From positions 16,336,778 through 16,400,777 of the forward strand of contig NC_037590.1 in the NCBI RefSeq assembly GCF_003073045.1: a stretch of 64,000 nt of DNA, given 5' to 3'. Positions within the stretch are counted from its first letter, which is position 1. The number at the start of each line of letters is the position of its first letter. The notes beneath the pieces are model-generated. The model searched no databases. It was not told the DNA's origin and worked only from the letters and a program-made list of their open reading frames with translations. Made by a program: the position numbers and the translations under genes. The DNA comes from Pomacea canaliculata (Eukaryota; Mollusca; Gastropoda; Architaenioglossa; Ampullariidae). This document shows, one piece after another, positions 25,300 through 37,435 of the stretch.

Positions 25300-28200
25300 A
25301 TGAATCCGGTAAGGATCGCACAGTGTTTGTTGATTTAGCTAGTGCATAGCATAGTCCAGGTACTGTCTGCAGACTTGATGCACTCTTTGAGGTTTTCTGT
25401 CAGGTCAGAGCCCATGCCAATGTTTCTGCTAGAGTGCATTCTGTCTTGCACAGACACTGTGATCTGTAACAGTATATTGTTGGCAAATTATCAAAACCCA
25501 AGAAGCCTACTCGCAGCTGATATAAAGTTTCGCTTTCGTTTTCGAAGATTTCGATTTCATTAATTTAATTTTATTTAGCCTTTTGCGTCCTCTAGACAGC
25601 CTTTAAAAGAGAATCTGACAACAGAACTTTCCACACCTGTAGCGCCAGCAGTTATTTATTGGCCCCGTTATTGGTTTTCTCAGTAAAATAATTTTTTCCC
25701 AAAAAATTCGTTCTATCGTTAACTATCAATGTTAATTTAAATAGATAGCTTAAAATGAGAATAAAGGGTTCTGTAGATTGTGTGCCATCCAAATAATCTG
25801 AAATGCTTTTCAATAGAAGTCTTTGTGGCGTTAGGCTAGCCCAAGGTTAAATCAATGGCTATTTCTGTATCATATTGTGATGCTTATAAACTTCAACTTT
25901 TATAGTGTTTTGTGAGGAGGTGAAAGCTAGCATTATTATTATAAATATTATCTGTTTCATTATGATTATCAGATTCAAAGAAACTCCCTTGATAGGGTAG
26001 GCAGCCTGTGCGGGTAAAAAAAGAACATTTAAATAAAAACTGTTGGTTCAAGCAAAGTCACAGTAGCACAGTGCATGATCAGTCCCTGCTTCTGTTGATC
26101 TCGTTGGCACTAAATCTGAGCATTAACCATGAAAACTCCTTGCATTTTATTGATGAGAAAACCTTGGGGTAAGCTGTGTTCAAAATAGGTGCAGTTTTGA
26201 GCCTGAGTAATGCTTGAGGAGGTTAAGACTCATTTAGATTGTTGAGTAAAATGTGGATTGGATTTGGGTATTACAAGAGAATAGTTCTGTGTGACAGTTT
26301 TGACCCAGCCCTGGGATTTGTGCAATATTTTACAATGTCTGCTGGCTGATTTTCAGCTAGGTATTCAGCAAGATCAGTTTACAAACATAGTCACTATCAT
26401 TTATGTAAACACTAAACAGATTCCAGAACTACAGAGAAGCCATGTCTATATGAAGGACCCAGAATACACTGTCAGGGTAATCCAGCAAATGATGGAAGAT
26501 GCACATCACAAGCTCCAAGTATGTATTCCTTTGTGTAATTCTCTGGAAAAATATGTAGTAAAATATTTTTAACTTAGTTGCTAAACTAAACGAAATGAAA
26601 ATTAAAAATTTTAATGCTCCTATTATTTTTGTAAACAGTAGATCTTTTGAAAACATTTAAGTGTTTTTTTATAAAAATTTTTTTTATCTATTTACTTAAG
26701 TACATATTACAGAATGATTAATAGTAATATATCATTAAATATATTTTGTCTTGTATAAACCTACTAATAAAAATATGATATAAAGAGTTTCTAATGTCAA
26801 TTTCTTTCTGTGTAGGTTGTTGCAGATTTTGATAGAACACTATCAAAGTATACAAATAATGGCCATGTATGCTCAACAACCCATGGTAATGGTCATTAGT
26901 AAATGGTGTCTTAATTTTGTGGAATTTGTATAGAAAAAATAATGCTTACCAAAGCGAGAGACTAGAGGCAAATTACCTAATATAGATGATTGCGTGAGTT
27001 TTGATGGGACTAACTTTCTGCCTTTTAATTTCAAGCACACTGGAAGAAAAAAACTCTTTATAAATAAGATTTATTCATATTTAAACTTTTTTGTGATGAC
27101 ATCTTGGAATGATCTTTATTGCATGGTTACGGTCATATTCTCTATCTTTTTTTTTGGATTAATTTCTCTGTTGTTAGCGATTCCGTATATTGTATTTATG
27201 GTATAATGTCTTTGTTATACACAGCCTTGCAATGAAAGGAAATTTTCTATTGCATTATTTGTTTTGTTTTTTTTCTAAAGATTTTATTATTGACATGAGG
27301 CTTAGCTGTTTAATTATAGGGCCATTTTTGAATTAATGTTATTTTTCCTGATTGAAACAGTTTGAAAGAAGTAAAATTTGTTTGAAATTTAGATGTAATA
27401 GTGAAAGAGCAGTGATCTTGAGCTGATCTAAAGAGAAAAAATAGATTCTGTTAACATTGCTGACACTACCTATAAATTTGGTTAGTCAGTATATAATCAG
27501 CATATGATTGTTTACAACACTTGTTATTTTGGTATAATTATATAGCGTAGTTAATAAAGAAATAATCATGATTTGGAGGCTCTTCCATTTAGCACTGCTG
27601 AGTTTACTATCGATAATCTCATACAAATACAAGTGAAAATGTCTACTTAACTTTATAAAGGATTTATATTTTACATATCTTAGCATATATATATATAAGA
27701 TATAGATACATATAACAAAAGAAATTTTTATAAATCTTTTAATTTTCTAAATTAATTTTTCTATTTTTTTGTCAGGTGTTTTGGAAGACAGTCAGTATAT
27801 GCCTGATGATTTCAAAATAGAGGTATGTTGACAGAAATTTTATACAGCAAATATTAAAAAAAAAATTTTTTTTTTTTTGAAAGGTAATTCATTTGATCTT
27901 TTAGAAACTATCTAAAGATTTTTCTATTGCTTTAATGTTCCTTTATTTTCCAATGCAGAAGCCTTAAATGTTCACAGCTTAAAATGAAGTAAATGGTCCA
28001 TAAGATAGATTGTTCGAAAATAGAAAATTTTAATGTGTTTCGGCTTAAAACGCTCCGTGAGATTTTTCTATTGCTTCTATGTCATGTATAAATGTTTTTA
28101 ATGCACACATGTCTATAGGCTACCCATCTGAAGGAAAAATACCTGCCTATTGAGTTCGATGGAACGAAATCAACTGCAGAAAAAATTCCATCTATGATTG

Positions 28201-30190
28201 AGTGGTGAGTGGTAGCTCTGCCCAGTATTTCCAGTTTGTGTGCTGTGAATTCAGAGTAAAAATATTCTCAGACATCAAGATCTGGAATAAAGAGAATTGA
28301 ATAAAGAGTGAACTTTCTTTGGGGATATGAAATTTAGATTAATTTAAATCAGAGATAGCATAATGTTTTGAATCTTTTCCTGAAAGTAATAAACACAGGC
28401 GATTTCAAAGTAATGTAAGGGAAAACAGCACACAACTGGTCAAAAGGGCAGGGCTGTCACTCAGTTTTGAGTCATGGCTCTGTCCTCATTCTTAGCATTT
28501 TCATTCTGTTTTTTAGCTTATAAGGGCTGAATATTTTTTCCAGCAGCAAATCTGCTATTATTATTTTCCATAAAGTTAATTTCAGTATTACAAATGTCCT
28601 GAAAGGAACTAGAAAGAATATTCTCTTGTAAATCTAAGAAACATATTTTTAGCATTGTTAAAGATTGAACATTTTTCCAAATTTTTGGTCACATATCTTT
28701 TGCAGGTGGACCAAGGGTCACGAACTGATCACAAGAGCCCATCTGACCTACGATTTGTTGAGGAATATTGTTTGTGAATCAACGGCCTGCTTAAGGTATG
28801 CTTTTGCTAAATATAACACTTGCTTATGGTGTTCATTTGGATTACTTCTGCACAATTTAAAAGTAAGTTTATTTATGAGTAAATGCAGACATGTGTTTTT
28901 CGTGTTATACATTTTAAATAATAATAATAGCACTTACTTTCTCATTATATGCTAGTCCTTTTTCACATCCTTTGTTTTGCAATATCATGTTAATCTCAGC
29001 TCTTGATCTTGTTATTTGGTCCCTCTTTATGTTTTCTGTATTTGATTTTATTCTTTGTTTAGTTCGGTTGTTGATTCTTTTATAGTTCACATGCTATTTG
29101 TTTGTTTTCTGCCCCTCGTATGCTGTCCATGTTTCATTCTTGTTCTTAAGTGCTATGAGCATACTCCTTAGGAGTGTGAGTATGCACTCTACAAATTTTG
29201 CATTTATTATTATTATAGGGATGGCTGCCGCTGGTTTTTTGATCAGCTGCATAAGCATGAAATTCCATTGCTTATCTTCTCAGCTGGTGTTGGGGACATC
29301 ATTCGCGAGATCATAATTCATCAGGCAACTCTTTATGACAACATGAAGATTGTCTCAAATTTTTTGAAATTTGATGACTCTGTAAGTTAGCCTTCAAAGA
29401 CTTATCATCTTTGATTATCACCATCATATCTGTTTTTGTTTTCTTCTCTGGCCTTCCCCCTATCCCCCCCAAACAAAGTTCTGATTCTTAAGCAACACCA
29501 ACATTTAATTCTTCAACAAAATGTAAGATTTAAAAACTAAGCAGATTTTACCTTTATAGATTAATGAAATTTTTAAAGAAAAGTATTCTTTAAAATGCAG
29601 ACTTTAATATTTGTTCAGTTCTGCAAGCACCTTAAGTTACATGCCATCATAATGCATTGTTGCAGGGCAAAGTCATTGGTTTCGAAGGAGATCTGATCCA
29701 TGTATATAATAAAAATGAGAATGCTGTCCATTCTTCTGATTACTTTGAGAATATCAAACATAGAGGAAACCTTCTACTTCTTGGTGATTCGTTAGGAGAT
29801 TTACACATGGCAGAGGGAGCTGAAGATGTGGAATGTACACTAAAAATAGGATTTTTAAATATCAAGGTTTGTTTTTCTTTTGTTGCCTAAATGTAGTGGC
29901 TGAGTTTTAACATAAATGTTTTACAGATAAAGAAGTGCAATGCACAGGTTGTTCTTGCAGAAAAATCGAGATTTGTGAAAGTGTGCAATGGATTTACTTT
30001 TTACACCTGGGAGCATTAAGAAGATAAAACATTATTTTCTTGCAAAAGGGCTCATCAGGTTAATGTTATTTGATTTCAGGTTGAAGAGAATCTACAACAA
30101 TATGTGGAGAACTTTGACATTGTGATTGTCCAGGATGAAACTTTGGAGGTAGTCAACGGGATCATGTCAAAAATTCTAGGATTTTCTTAG
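25300..30190 (+). CDS. Cytosolic 5'-nucleotidase III (NT5C3A/B family)
   Basis: HAD-superfamily nucleotidase that dephosphorylates pyrimidine or 7-methylguanosine monophosphates in the cytosol. Exons: 25,300-25,308; 26,420-26,518; 26,816-26,885; 27,776-27,822; 28,119-28,204; 28,706-28,795; 29,219-29,381; 29,666-29,866; 30,080-30,190. All junctions are GT-AG and phases agree, giving 291 residues, close to the mammalian paralogues. Motifs: nucleophile motif DFDRTLS (Asp40, Asp42), FSAG (154-157) and LLGDSLGD (226-233). The WWTK stretch at 104-107 resembles human NT5C3B (EWWTK) more than NT5C3A (EWYTK), suggesting m7GMP activity. Exons 2 to 9 are secure. The first coding exon, only ATG-AAT-CCG before GTAAGG, is inferred from phase 0, its donor and the short N-terminus expected before IPELQRS. 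Confidence 0.9.
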
Positions 30191-32807
30191 CAATGATTGA
30201 TGGGACTTCAAGGTGCTAACAGTGTGATAGCAGTGAAATTCATTATCGTTTTACCATCCTCCTTCCCATTCCCACAGCTTTGTTTATATTTATCTGGGTG
30301 GCTGTGATGACTTTGAACATCTGGACCTATTGCTGCATGATCCAGGCTGTTATAAAGGACTTGAAAAAAGCAGCAGACACTTTTATTTAAAATGTGTGAT
30401 GGCCTTTGTGTGGATTTTTAATCATAATCAATTTCAATCTTTCTTTCTGATGGTGGGAAAGGGTAGTCCAACCTTCAACTCACATCTGTGTTATGCCATT
30501 GACCACAGTGATATTTATTGCATCCTTTGCTAGTTGTTATCTATAATATGGTATTTTAGCTCCCACAATCCCTGCACCTCATCTTCCCATATAGTAATGC
30601 TGTGGTGGAAGCTTTTAAGCAGATACCACACTGCAGAGTATTCTTATAGAACATGCTTCATTAGCTTGTATATTTATGGCTGATATTATAGATGCACTAT
30701 ACATATACAAAGTTACAGATGTAGCAAATATTTTGGTACTAAAGTTTTAATCAGAAGATTGTTTTCTTTTTAAAATTTAGAATTGGGTGCAGTTTGTTCT
30801 ATCTGTGTATACTTACCTACAAATAGTGCAGCTTTGCTGTTTCTAGTGGGTTGGGAGTAGGGAAGGAGGCTGTGTATATGAGAAAGAGATGGAGAAAAGA
30901 AGGGAACTGTTGCTTAAAGAAGACCACATGGTTTAAACAAGTTTGGTAGACCAATAAATATTTGTAGCTTATGTTTATGATGAGTTCTGTTATGTCAGTT
31001 TTTCAATAGTTACAAACATATGAAATACTTGGATTGATTGTCCTTACGTGGAAGCTGGAAAGCTTCCTGAATGCTTTGTGTGAGGAAAACTAAAAAGAGC
31101 AGGTTCTAAGAGTTTATTGGACATTATCATTAAGCATAGCAAGGAGTGTTTTAAGTATTTTAATAGATACTTTCTCCTCAATGCATCATTGAAGATGGTA
31201 TGTGTCAGCAACATTAGAACATAAATAAGGTGAACAAAAGATGCTTGCTTTCCATCATGGTGCAATATGAGAAATGTGGATTTAAAGAATAATCATTCAT
31301 TAATTTTAAAGACTGAAAAATTACGTCTGAGGAAGAGTTGGTGTATCACAAGACAGTCCTTCATAAACAGGAGTGGGCAAAACAAAACATGAGGGAGGAC
31401 AAGCTCGGAGAATTTAACATATCATTGCACTTTGAAACAAAATATCAACTTAATAAAAGTGTTAGATCAACAATGCTATGTGTTTTGGAGGATTTTAAGT
31501 AAACGTTTTTTGTATTGTGTGGTGTTGTATTTTAAATTGTGTAGAAGAAAAATTTAAAGTATTATCAAGGGAGATAATCACTATCATTAAATTTTTTTTT
31601 TTTTTGACAGACTAATACCAGTAGTAATAACATGAATCGTAAATGCTGCTCTTTTGAAAACACTTTATATTTTTTTCACATCGTGTAATCATCAGCTGTT
31701 CACGTTACGGCTATTGTGACTTGATGTTTTTGGTATTTGACTTAGTCTATACTACAGCAGTCAGAAGACTTCATGCTGCTGGAGAAGTTATTTGTGGCTT
31801 GACTAGTGGACATCAAAATTTGATTTTCATAGTTATTTTTGTGTGTGCACTTTTGAAAAGGTTGTTGTCGTAAACATTTTGCATTTGACAATAATGTCAA
31901 TGTGTTTAAATTTGAATGTTTCCATAGTTGTTACTGCATAAGCCTCAGTAAAAGTTTTTAATCAATTACTTGATCCTTTAGCAACAAAGTGTAAATATAA
32001 GAATATGCCACCACATCTTAAATCATTTTTGTTAACATTCGTTAGTGCACCTGAAGCATTAGTGTGTGAGAGAGGAACAAGCTGCATTCAGGAAATGCCA
32101 GAATGTTTTTGACGTGCCAGGTTTTTCCAGCTCTATTTGTACTGTATTCTGCCCCAAGGTTTTCTTGGCCTGCAAATCTCTTTTGAAATAAAAGTCCACC
32201 TTTTAATGATCACAAACACTGGTTTAAGTGTTAAACTTTGGAGACGCTGTCTTGCCTGCGTTTGTTTTTTTTGTTGTTTTTAACCAATTTCCAACTAATG
32301 TGTTTTCCATTCTGTTCATTCCTCGGGTGAATAAAATAGTATGCAAATAGAGGATAACTGTGGCCAAACTGCTAAACACACAAGGCCATGGGTACTGATT
32401 TACAAAGTTGTCATCTATATTCGGATCGAAATTTTCTGTTTCGCCGCAGGGTATGTCTTCATGGCCTTTCTCCAGGTATTCCTGTTTCTACCCCCACTTT
32501 TCCTTGCAGTTTAAAATCATTAGGATGTTGAACAACTTTCCTATCAAGTAAAGCAAGCAAGTAAACGTTATCACGTACACAACCAGAACTGTCTCATATG
32601 ATAGTCATTTTGGGCATGGGTCAATTTGACTTTCGGTGTTGGGTCGATTTTGTCGTGGCAGAGATCGAGATCGTTGAGGCGATTTAGTTTTGGGTCAAAA
32701 AGAACGGTGTCACGATCTGTACTTTGCACGCACGTGACTCAAATGGTCATTTCAGTAAAGAATGTTTCGCATACTGTGCAGAAATCTTGTCGATCATCCC
32801 TCTCAGA
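30191..32807 (+). other. NT5C3 3' UTR and intergenic sequence
   Basis: No coding exon was seen after the TAG at 30,188-30,190. Possible polyadenylation signals are AATAAA at 30,953-30,958 and 32,187-32,192. The transcript end cannot be decided without RNA data. The remainder is AT-rich and unremarkable. Confidence 0.5.
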
Positions 32808-32892
32808 TCGACTTACTTGAACCATGATGTAGCCTTAGTTGCTGGCATGGCATAAAACACCAAAAAAAAAAAAAAAATTCGACTTACTTGAA
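32808..32892 (+). mobile_element. Tail-only (5'-truncated) SINE with 14-bp target-site duplication
   Basis: A 57-bp insert (32,822-32,878) matches only the 3' end of the SINE found at 7.2 kb (AGCCTTAGTTGCTGGC, then AAAACACC) and ends in a run of A. It is flanked by perfect direct repeats TCGACTTACTTGAA at 32,808-32,821 and 32,879-32,892. This is the signature of target-primed reverse transcription that stopped early. It lies directly against the 5' end of the next SINE. Confidence 0.85.
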
Positions 32893-33005
32893 GCGGTCCG
32901 GCCATATCCATAGCACCTGTCACCAACACAGTGGAGGTTGGCTGTTCTGGGTTCGGATCACGCTGTTCTTTCGCTGCATGTGGCAACTGTTTACAGGGCA
33001 GTCTG

Positions 33006-33851
33006 CCCTGCGTACCGTAACGCGGGCGCTCACCGCGGATGCCCGCGGGCGCTCACTCACGCCCTAAAGCAGGGGTGTCAAACACCCGGCCCGCGGGCCA
33101 CATCCGGCCCGCCATGAAATTTTACCTGGCCCGCGAAAGAAGTTTAATTAAATCATTGTTAATGGCCCAGCGACAAGCAAAAGGCAAACAACAGTAAAGT
33201 TCCCGTCGAGGACAGCAAGATATGGGATGAGTTTCGTGAAGTTTGTATAGACCACCAACAGTGCACTGGTCAAGGTACCACCGCTCCTGTTGATGACCTA
33301 AAGGATGGTCAAGGCGGGGCTCATAAATCTGACCTTTGACACGCGACACCTTGCCCTCAACACGGGCCGCGGGTCGAAGATTTTTAGTACCTGTTAACTT
33401 CCCTGAATCGGTCCGAGATCAAAGGGTGCCTAGGCTCGAATCTTGAGCATGTTTGGCAGTACATATATCTGTATTAACAACTTTTCTCTGTGATGAAGAT
33501 CAACAAACATCACACAGTCGTCTTACTGATGCACACTTGCAGTCCATCTTGAGAATCTCCACAACACAGAAACTTACTCCAAACATAAACGAACTTGTTG
33601 TCAAGAAAAGATGTCAAACGTCCACTTCTGACAAAATAAATTAAGAAGAAAAACTGCTAAGCCTTGGTTTGTTATTACTTTAATTTTGTTTTAATGTAAA
33701 AACTTTACAACCATGGCGGCCATCTTTGCGCCCGTGGCGTAGTACCTCTCAAGCAAGTACGCGTGCGCCCGCGTGCGCTCACTCAAATTTCGCTGCGGTA
33801 CGGCCCGCCCGTCGTAGGCGCACGCGTGCGCCCGCGTTGCGGTACGCAGGG
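33006..33851. mobile_element. Terminal-inverted-repeat DNA transposon inside the SINE
   Basis: The left end reads CCCTGCGTACCGTAACGCGG and the right end (33,851 read backwards) CCCTGCGTACCGCAACGCGG; the first 24 bases match at 23 positions. The element is flanked by CTG on both sides (33,003-33,005 and 33,852-33,854), consistent with a 3-bp target duplication as made by PIF/Harbinger-type and some CACTA-type elements. No transposase of its own is visible, so it looks non-autonomous. A decayed hAT-like sequence sits inside it. Confidence 0.7.
33070..33660 (+). pseudogene. Decayed hAT-type element with transposase C-terminal fragment
   Basis: The segment starts CAGGGGTGTCAAACACCCGG, the terminal sequence of a widespread hAT group, preceded by CCCTAAAG, a plausible 8-bp target site. 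At about 33,500-33,644 a plus-strand frame encodes SRLTDAHLQSILRISTTQK followed by a VVKKRCQ block and then a stop. This resembles the C-terminal end of hAT transposases related to GTF2IRD2- and ZBED-like genes. The rest of the transposase is missing, and the 3' terminus could not be fixed. It is a remnant only. Confidence 0.6.
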
Positions 33852-33911
33852 CTGCTTTGCTCTGATCTTGACCTAGTTGCTGGTTCAACGTAAAATACCA
33901 ATTCAACCCAC

Positions 33912-34365
33912 CCACCACCTTGACGTACGTGAGAGTCTGTGCACAGGGGCGAGAAGGTTGGTCTTTCAACATTTAGTGTGTATGTGTGCGCGCGTAAAAC
34001 ATTTTACCTATTCAACCTGACTCATGGCGTATGGACTACGCACTACACTGAACACTGAACAAACAAATAATAATAAACAACATTGAATGTAGGTCGTCGT
34101 GTACTAACTACGCACATCGTTTAGATGACACTGAAGAAGGTTTGATACGATACCAATTAGAATACCTTCTTGTGGACCCACAGTATATATATATTTTTTG
34201 AGTACAGCAGACAGGACTACACACCGATATGATCTAAATCTGCAGAAACACTCGGCACAATGAACACACACGCCTACAATATGCAGCGAAAAGAAAGATT
34301 CACAAGGGTACACGGAGTGTCAGTCGTCTGTTAGACATATACAGACACATATATAGATACCCACA
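33912..34365. other. Spacer without recognisable gene
   Basis: Between the nested SINE and the next transposon no coding or RNA feature could be supported. The stretch contains a TG/CG run and a short TA repeat near 34,185-34,197. Confidence 0.5.
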
Positions 34366-34950
34366 CAGGGCTTCTGCTAAGGCTAAATTCTTTGGGGTCC
34401 CAGGGACCCCTTCTTCAGATTTCTAAGGGGTCCCAGGCTAACTTTAAGGGGTCCCTTTACTAAGTTGAAAAAAAACCCCAACAAATCAACTACTTTGTTC
34501 AACTGCCTTTCAGGCACACAAAGCACTGTAAAGTCTAGTCAGAAACGGAGAGATTTCTGTGCCATGAAGAGTGTGCAAGCATCTGTGATGAGCTTATGCT
34601 CACTGTACTTGGGGTGCTCACTTTCTTTCCTGTTCTGAGACGATGATTTCAACCACGCTGTCAACGACATCTTGGGAATAGGTTAGAACTCTTCCCGGTA
34701 AGGGAAAAAAAAAAAACAAAACAAAAACTGAGTGCAAGGGAAGTAACTCTCACCTTGTAGCAGACGACAATAGATTGGGCTACGATGTAAGACACTACAC
34801 TTACCCTAAGGTTTTATGTGGTGTCTTCGGACTTGCTAGAATGGGACATTGGAAGGGGTCAAAAGCTGGGACCCATTGACGAAAATTGAAGGGGTCCTCC
34901 GAACTTTTAATGCGTACTGTACGCAATTTTTTGCGTAAGCAGAAGCCCTG
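34366..34950. mobile_element. MITE-like DNA transposon, 585-bp copy
   Basis: The element has perfect 13-base terminal inverted repeats, CAGGGCTTCTGCT and AGCAGAAGCCCTG. It is flanked by CCCACA on both sides (34,360-34,365 and 34,951-34,956), a 6-bp duplication. Its ends contain several GGGGTCC/GGACCCC blocks able to pair with each other. A 174-bp relative with the same ends lies at 41,217-41,390. No transposase is visible. The 6-7 bp target size leaves the superfamily open. Confidence 0.8.
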
Positions 34951-36332
34951 CCCACATATATATGCATACACATGCATGCAAGTACATACATTAATACACA
35001 CCTACATATACCCACGTACGGATAGATTTATCGAACTAATTTTCACTTGGTGACACAAAGTACAGGCCTGTATTTAGGACGCTTAAAAATAGCCAGTACA
35101 CACGTATATGTCTCTCCCATCACTGTATACTGTCGTTATAACGAGCACAAGCTCATGAAGAGTACATACCGCATATTAAGCACATCACGTGACAACGTGT
35201 TTCTAGCGTTGAAAGCTTTTTGTTAAGCGTTCAGACCAAACGCTGTGTAGCACTAAGAGAGTCCTTCTCTCGTGTTTTGACAAAACTGATTGAGACTGAA
35301 ACTGTATTTCTTTTGGAATTCGAACCAAGTTGTTTCTAGATTCACAAGCATAATCATACGACCGCGTTATTTTATATAAACAATCTGGAGGAAGGTTTCA
35401 AGCTTTGCATTCTCAACAGCTCTGCAATTTTTCACTCTAACGACAGGTTTGTAAATAATGTCTAATGAATGTTATGTTTCATCTTCCTATACTCACTCTG
35501 TCAGTTATGCTTAATCTCTCGGATTTGCCATTCTATCGCGAACATAATCAGCCAAACTTTAACCTCAGAAGTCAAAACTATTTCCACGCTTCTTGAATTA
35601 ACAAAGTACAATGTCCGATGAGAACAACAGGGTTGATGAACTGCTGCTGGGGGTCTGTTGCAGATAATGCTCACAGACTGCGGCCTCGATCTCCGTGCAT
35701 GAGAACCAGATAACAACCACTGGCGTGCGAATCCCATTGACTTTGTGTATGTCTAGTCACAACTATTGTTATTGTCCTCTAGACTGCTGATGCATGATAC
35801 TTGAGTGTCTGCTACTGGCGGTGAGGACGTCTCTTCACAGTTTGTTACCTAAGATCCAAATAAGTTTTATACAAGATCTCACTAAGTATCTAAATGCACT
35901 ACAGTAAATAAGCTGCGCCTAGCATTCACATCTTTAACAGGTAGGAATGCCAGTCACATGTGATTCTTATGCAAAGTCTGCAAGGGAAGAGGAGCTTACG
36001 CTTCGTTAAAGAGAACTGATTAGAATGAGGCGATCGTGCAGCGTATGTTGGTTTAAAATGTGTCAGTGGCACTATCAATAGTGCCAAACATAGGAAGAGA
36101 TGACATAATAACAGTAAGGATGGTTGTATACCTTTAGAGGCCAGCACGTGGCCATGTCTTCACATTACAAGGCCACGAAAATATAATACCAATTAGAGAA
36201 GGGAGTATAAAAAAATAAAAGTAATTTCTCTCAACACACACACGTGCACACACGCACACACACATCTACATACATGGCACTGATATGATAAATAGCTGCA
36301 CTGAACTACAAATATAAGCTACAGTCAGCATC
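34951..36332. other. Intergenic stretch before the SDR array
   Basis: No gene was recognised. A short block at about 35,205-35,255 (containing GCGTTCAGACCAAACG) has a diverged relative at about 50,020-50,080, on the far side of the array. It may be an ancient flank duplication. A CA-rich simple repeat at about 36,235-36,262 marks the start of the first array unit. Confidence 0.45.
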
Positions 36333-36517
36333 ACCTTTAAGCGTTTGTTTTTCAGTCTTTCGTCATCTGCGTTCATTGATATTTGAAGTGAAACTTTGCT
36401 TTTCGCGGCTGTTCGTACTTGAGTAACGAAGAATGTCAACATCAATGCATTGTAATTACCCTTAAATAAACGTTTCAACCTTCTGCCTCATTATTATTTA
36501 GTTGACACTTTAAAAAC

Positions 36518-36530
36518 CTTGTAGTTGTAG
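36518..36530 (+). other. Probable transposon excision footprint
   Basis: Unit 1 reads CTTGTAGTTGTAG here, where unit 3 (about 45,804-45,810) has a single CTTGTAG. Unit 2 has CTTGTAG on both sides of a 174-bp MITE. Two target copies with one base missing and no element between them is the usual scar left by a cut-and-paste transposon. A simple 6-bp tandem duplication is the alternative. Confidence 0.6.
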
Positions 36531-37086
36531 TCTTCATTCAGATTGTGTGATCGCTGATACCATTCAAAGAAGGTGGTAGAGACTCCGCTAGTGTAACACT
36601 GGTCGTCATAAGCAACGTTCTCTGTGAAAACCTAAATGTAGCTAGGTACTCCGAGCTGATTTTTCAAATCAACAAGAAGCAAAAACAAAAAAGCACATAA
36701 ACAATAAGATTAAAAAAATAAAAATAAAAAGATGTTGTGAGTGATCTAATCACTTCACATACTGCTAAACATTCCATTTACTGCTCAAAACGAGCAACAT
36801 CATTGCTGACAACTTTTGTCAATTGGCAAGTGACTTGCTTATGACACTAAACACTGCTGTTTCCATCATTAATCTCTTATTACCTTTTTATGTGACCCCA
36901 ATATGATTTCGCTCCAAAACCTTTTATCTTTGTTCCTATTAAAATACAAATATTTTCGACTCAGTCATATCCCGCTACTTTCGAGGTAAGATTGAAAGTT
37001 CGCTCACGTCTTACTGTCACAGTAAGTAAGATGCTTAATGCTGTAGTCATTTAACATGTTCTTACATTTACAAGAATATGTCTCTG

Positions 37087-37092
37087 TATAAA
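37087..37092 (+). promoter_or_regulatory. Candidate TATA box, array copy 1
   Basis: TATAAA lies 349 bp before the ATG and is kept in all three units: 41,995-42,000 (351 bp) and 46,394-46,399 (332 bp). Downstream in each unit follows a conserved inverted repeat AACGATAAATCGTT (37,214-37,227; 42,123-42,136; 46,520-46,533). Conservation may simply reflect recent duplication, so promoter function is a guess. Confidence 0.3.
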
Positions 37093-37435
37093 GGACATGA
37101 TATTTTGCCTGTTACACTACGACAGCTAAACTTGTTGCATATTTTTGCAATGGGTATGTCAGGTCGACTGCCCTCTACCATCGCGTGACTGAGAGAGAGA
37201 GTTACAGAGATGAAACGATAAATCGTTATTTACGATGATAACAGAATATACAAAAGTTATGCATTTTTATATCTACCCCTCGATCTGCGTAGAAGAAACT
37301 AAAACAATGCTGAAAAGGGTGAGAAAAAAATCCTTTAAACTTGTCTATATCTGCACTCGTACCAAAATAAATTAGAAATCTGGTTGCATTTCTTGAAACT
37401 GATGGAATAAATATTTACTTTCCACAGTTTTAAAA

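Larger units (their letters stand above)
32893..33908 (+). mobile_element. SINE split by a nested DNA transposon
   Basis: The 5' part (32,893-33,005) begins GCGGTCCGG, has a good B box (GGTTCGGATC at 32,950-32,959) and runs to TTTACAGGGC, matching the SINE at 7.2 kb. The A-box region is degenerate. The 3' part resumes at about 33,855 with a diverged TTGACCTAGTTGCTGG block and AATACCAATTC, again matching the 7.2-kb copy. The 846 bp between them belong to a separate TIR element. Confidence 0.8.

Noticed and set aside
35300-35400. B-box-like GGTTCGAATTCC on the minus strand suggesting a tRNA gene
   Set aside because: No matching A box, acceptor stem or anticodon arm could be drawn.
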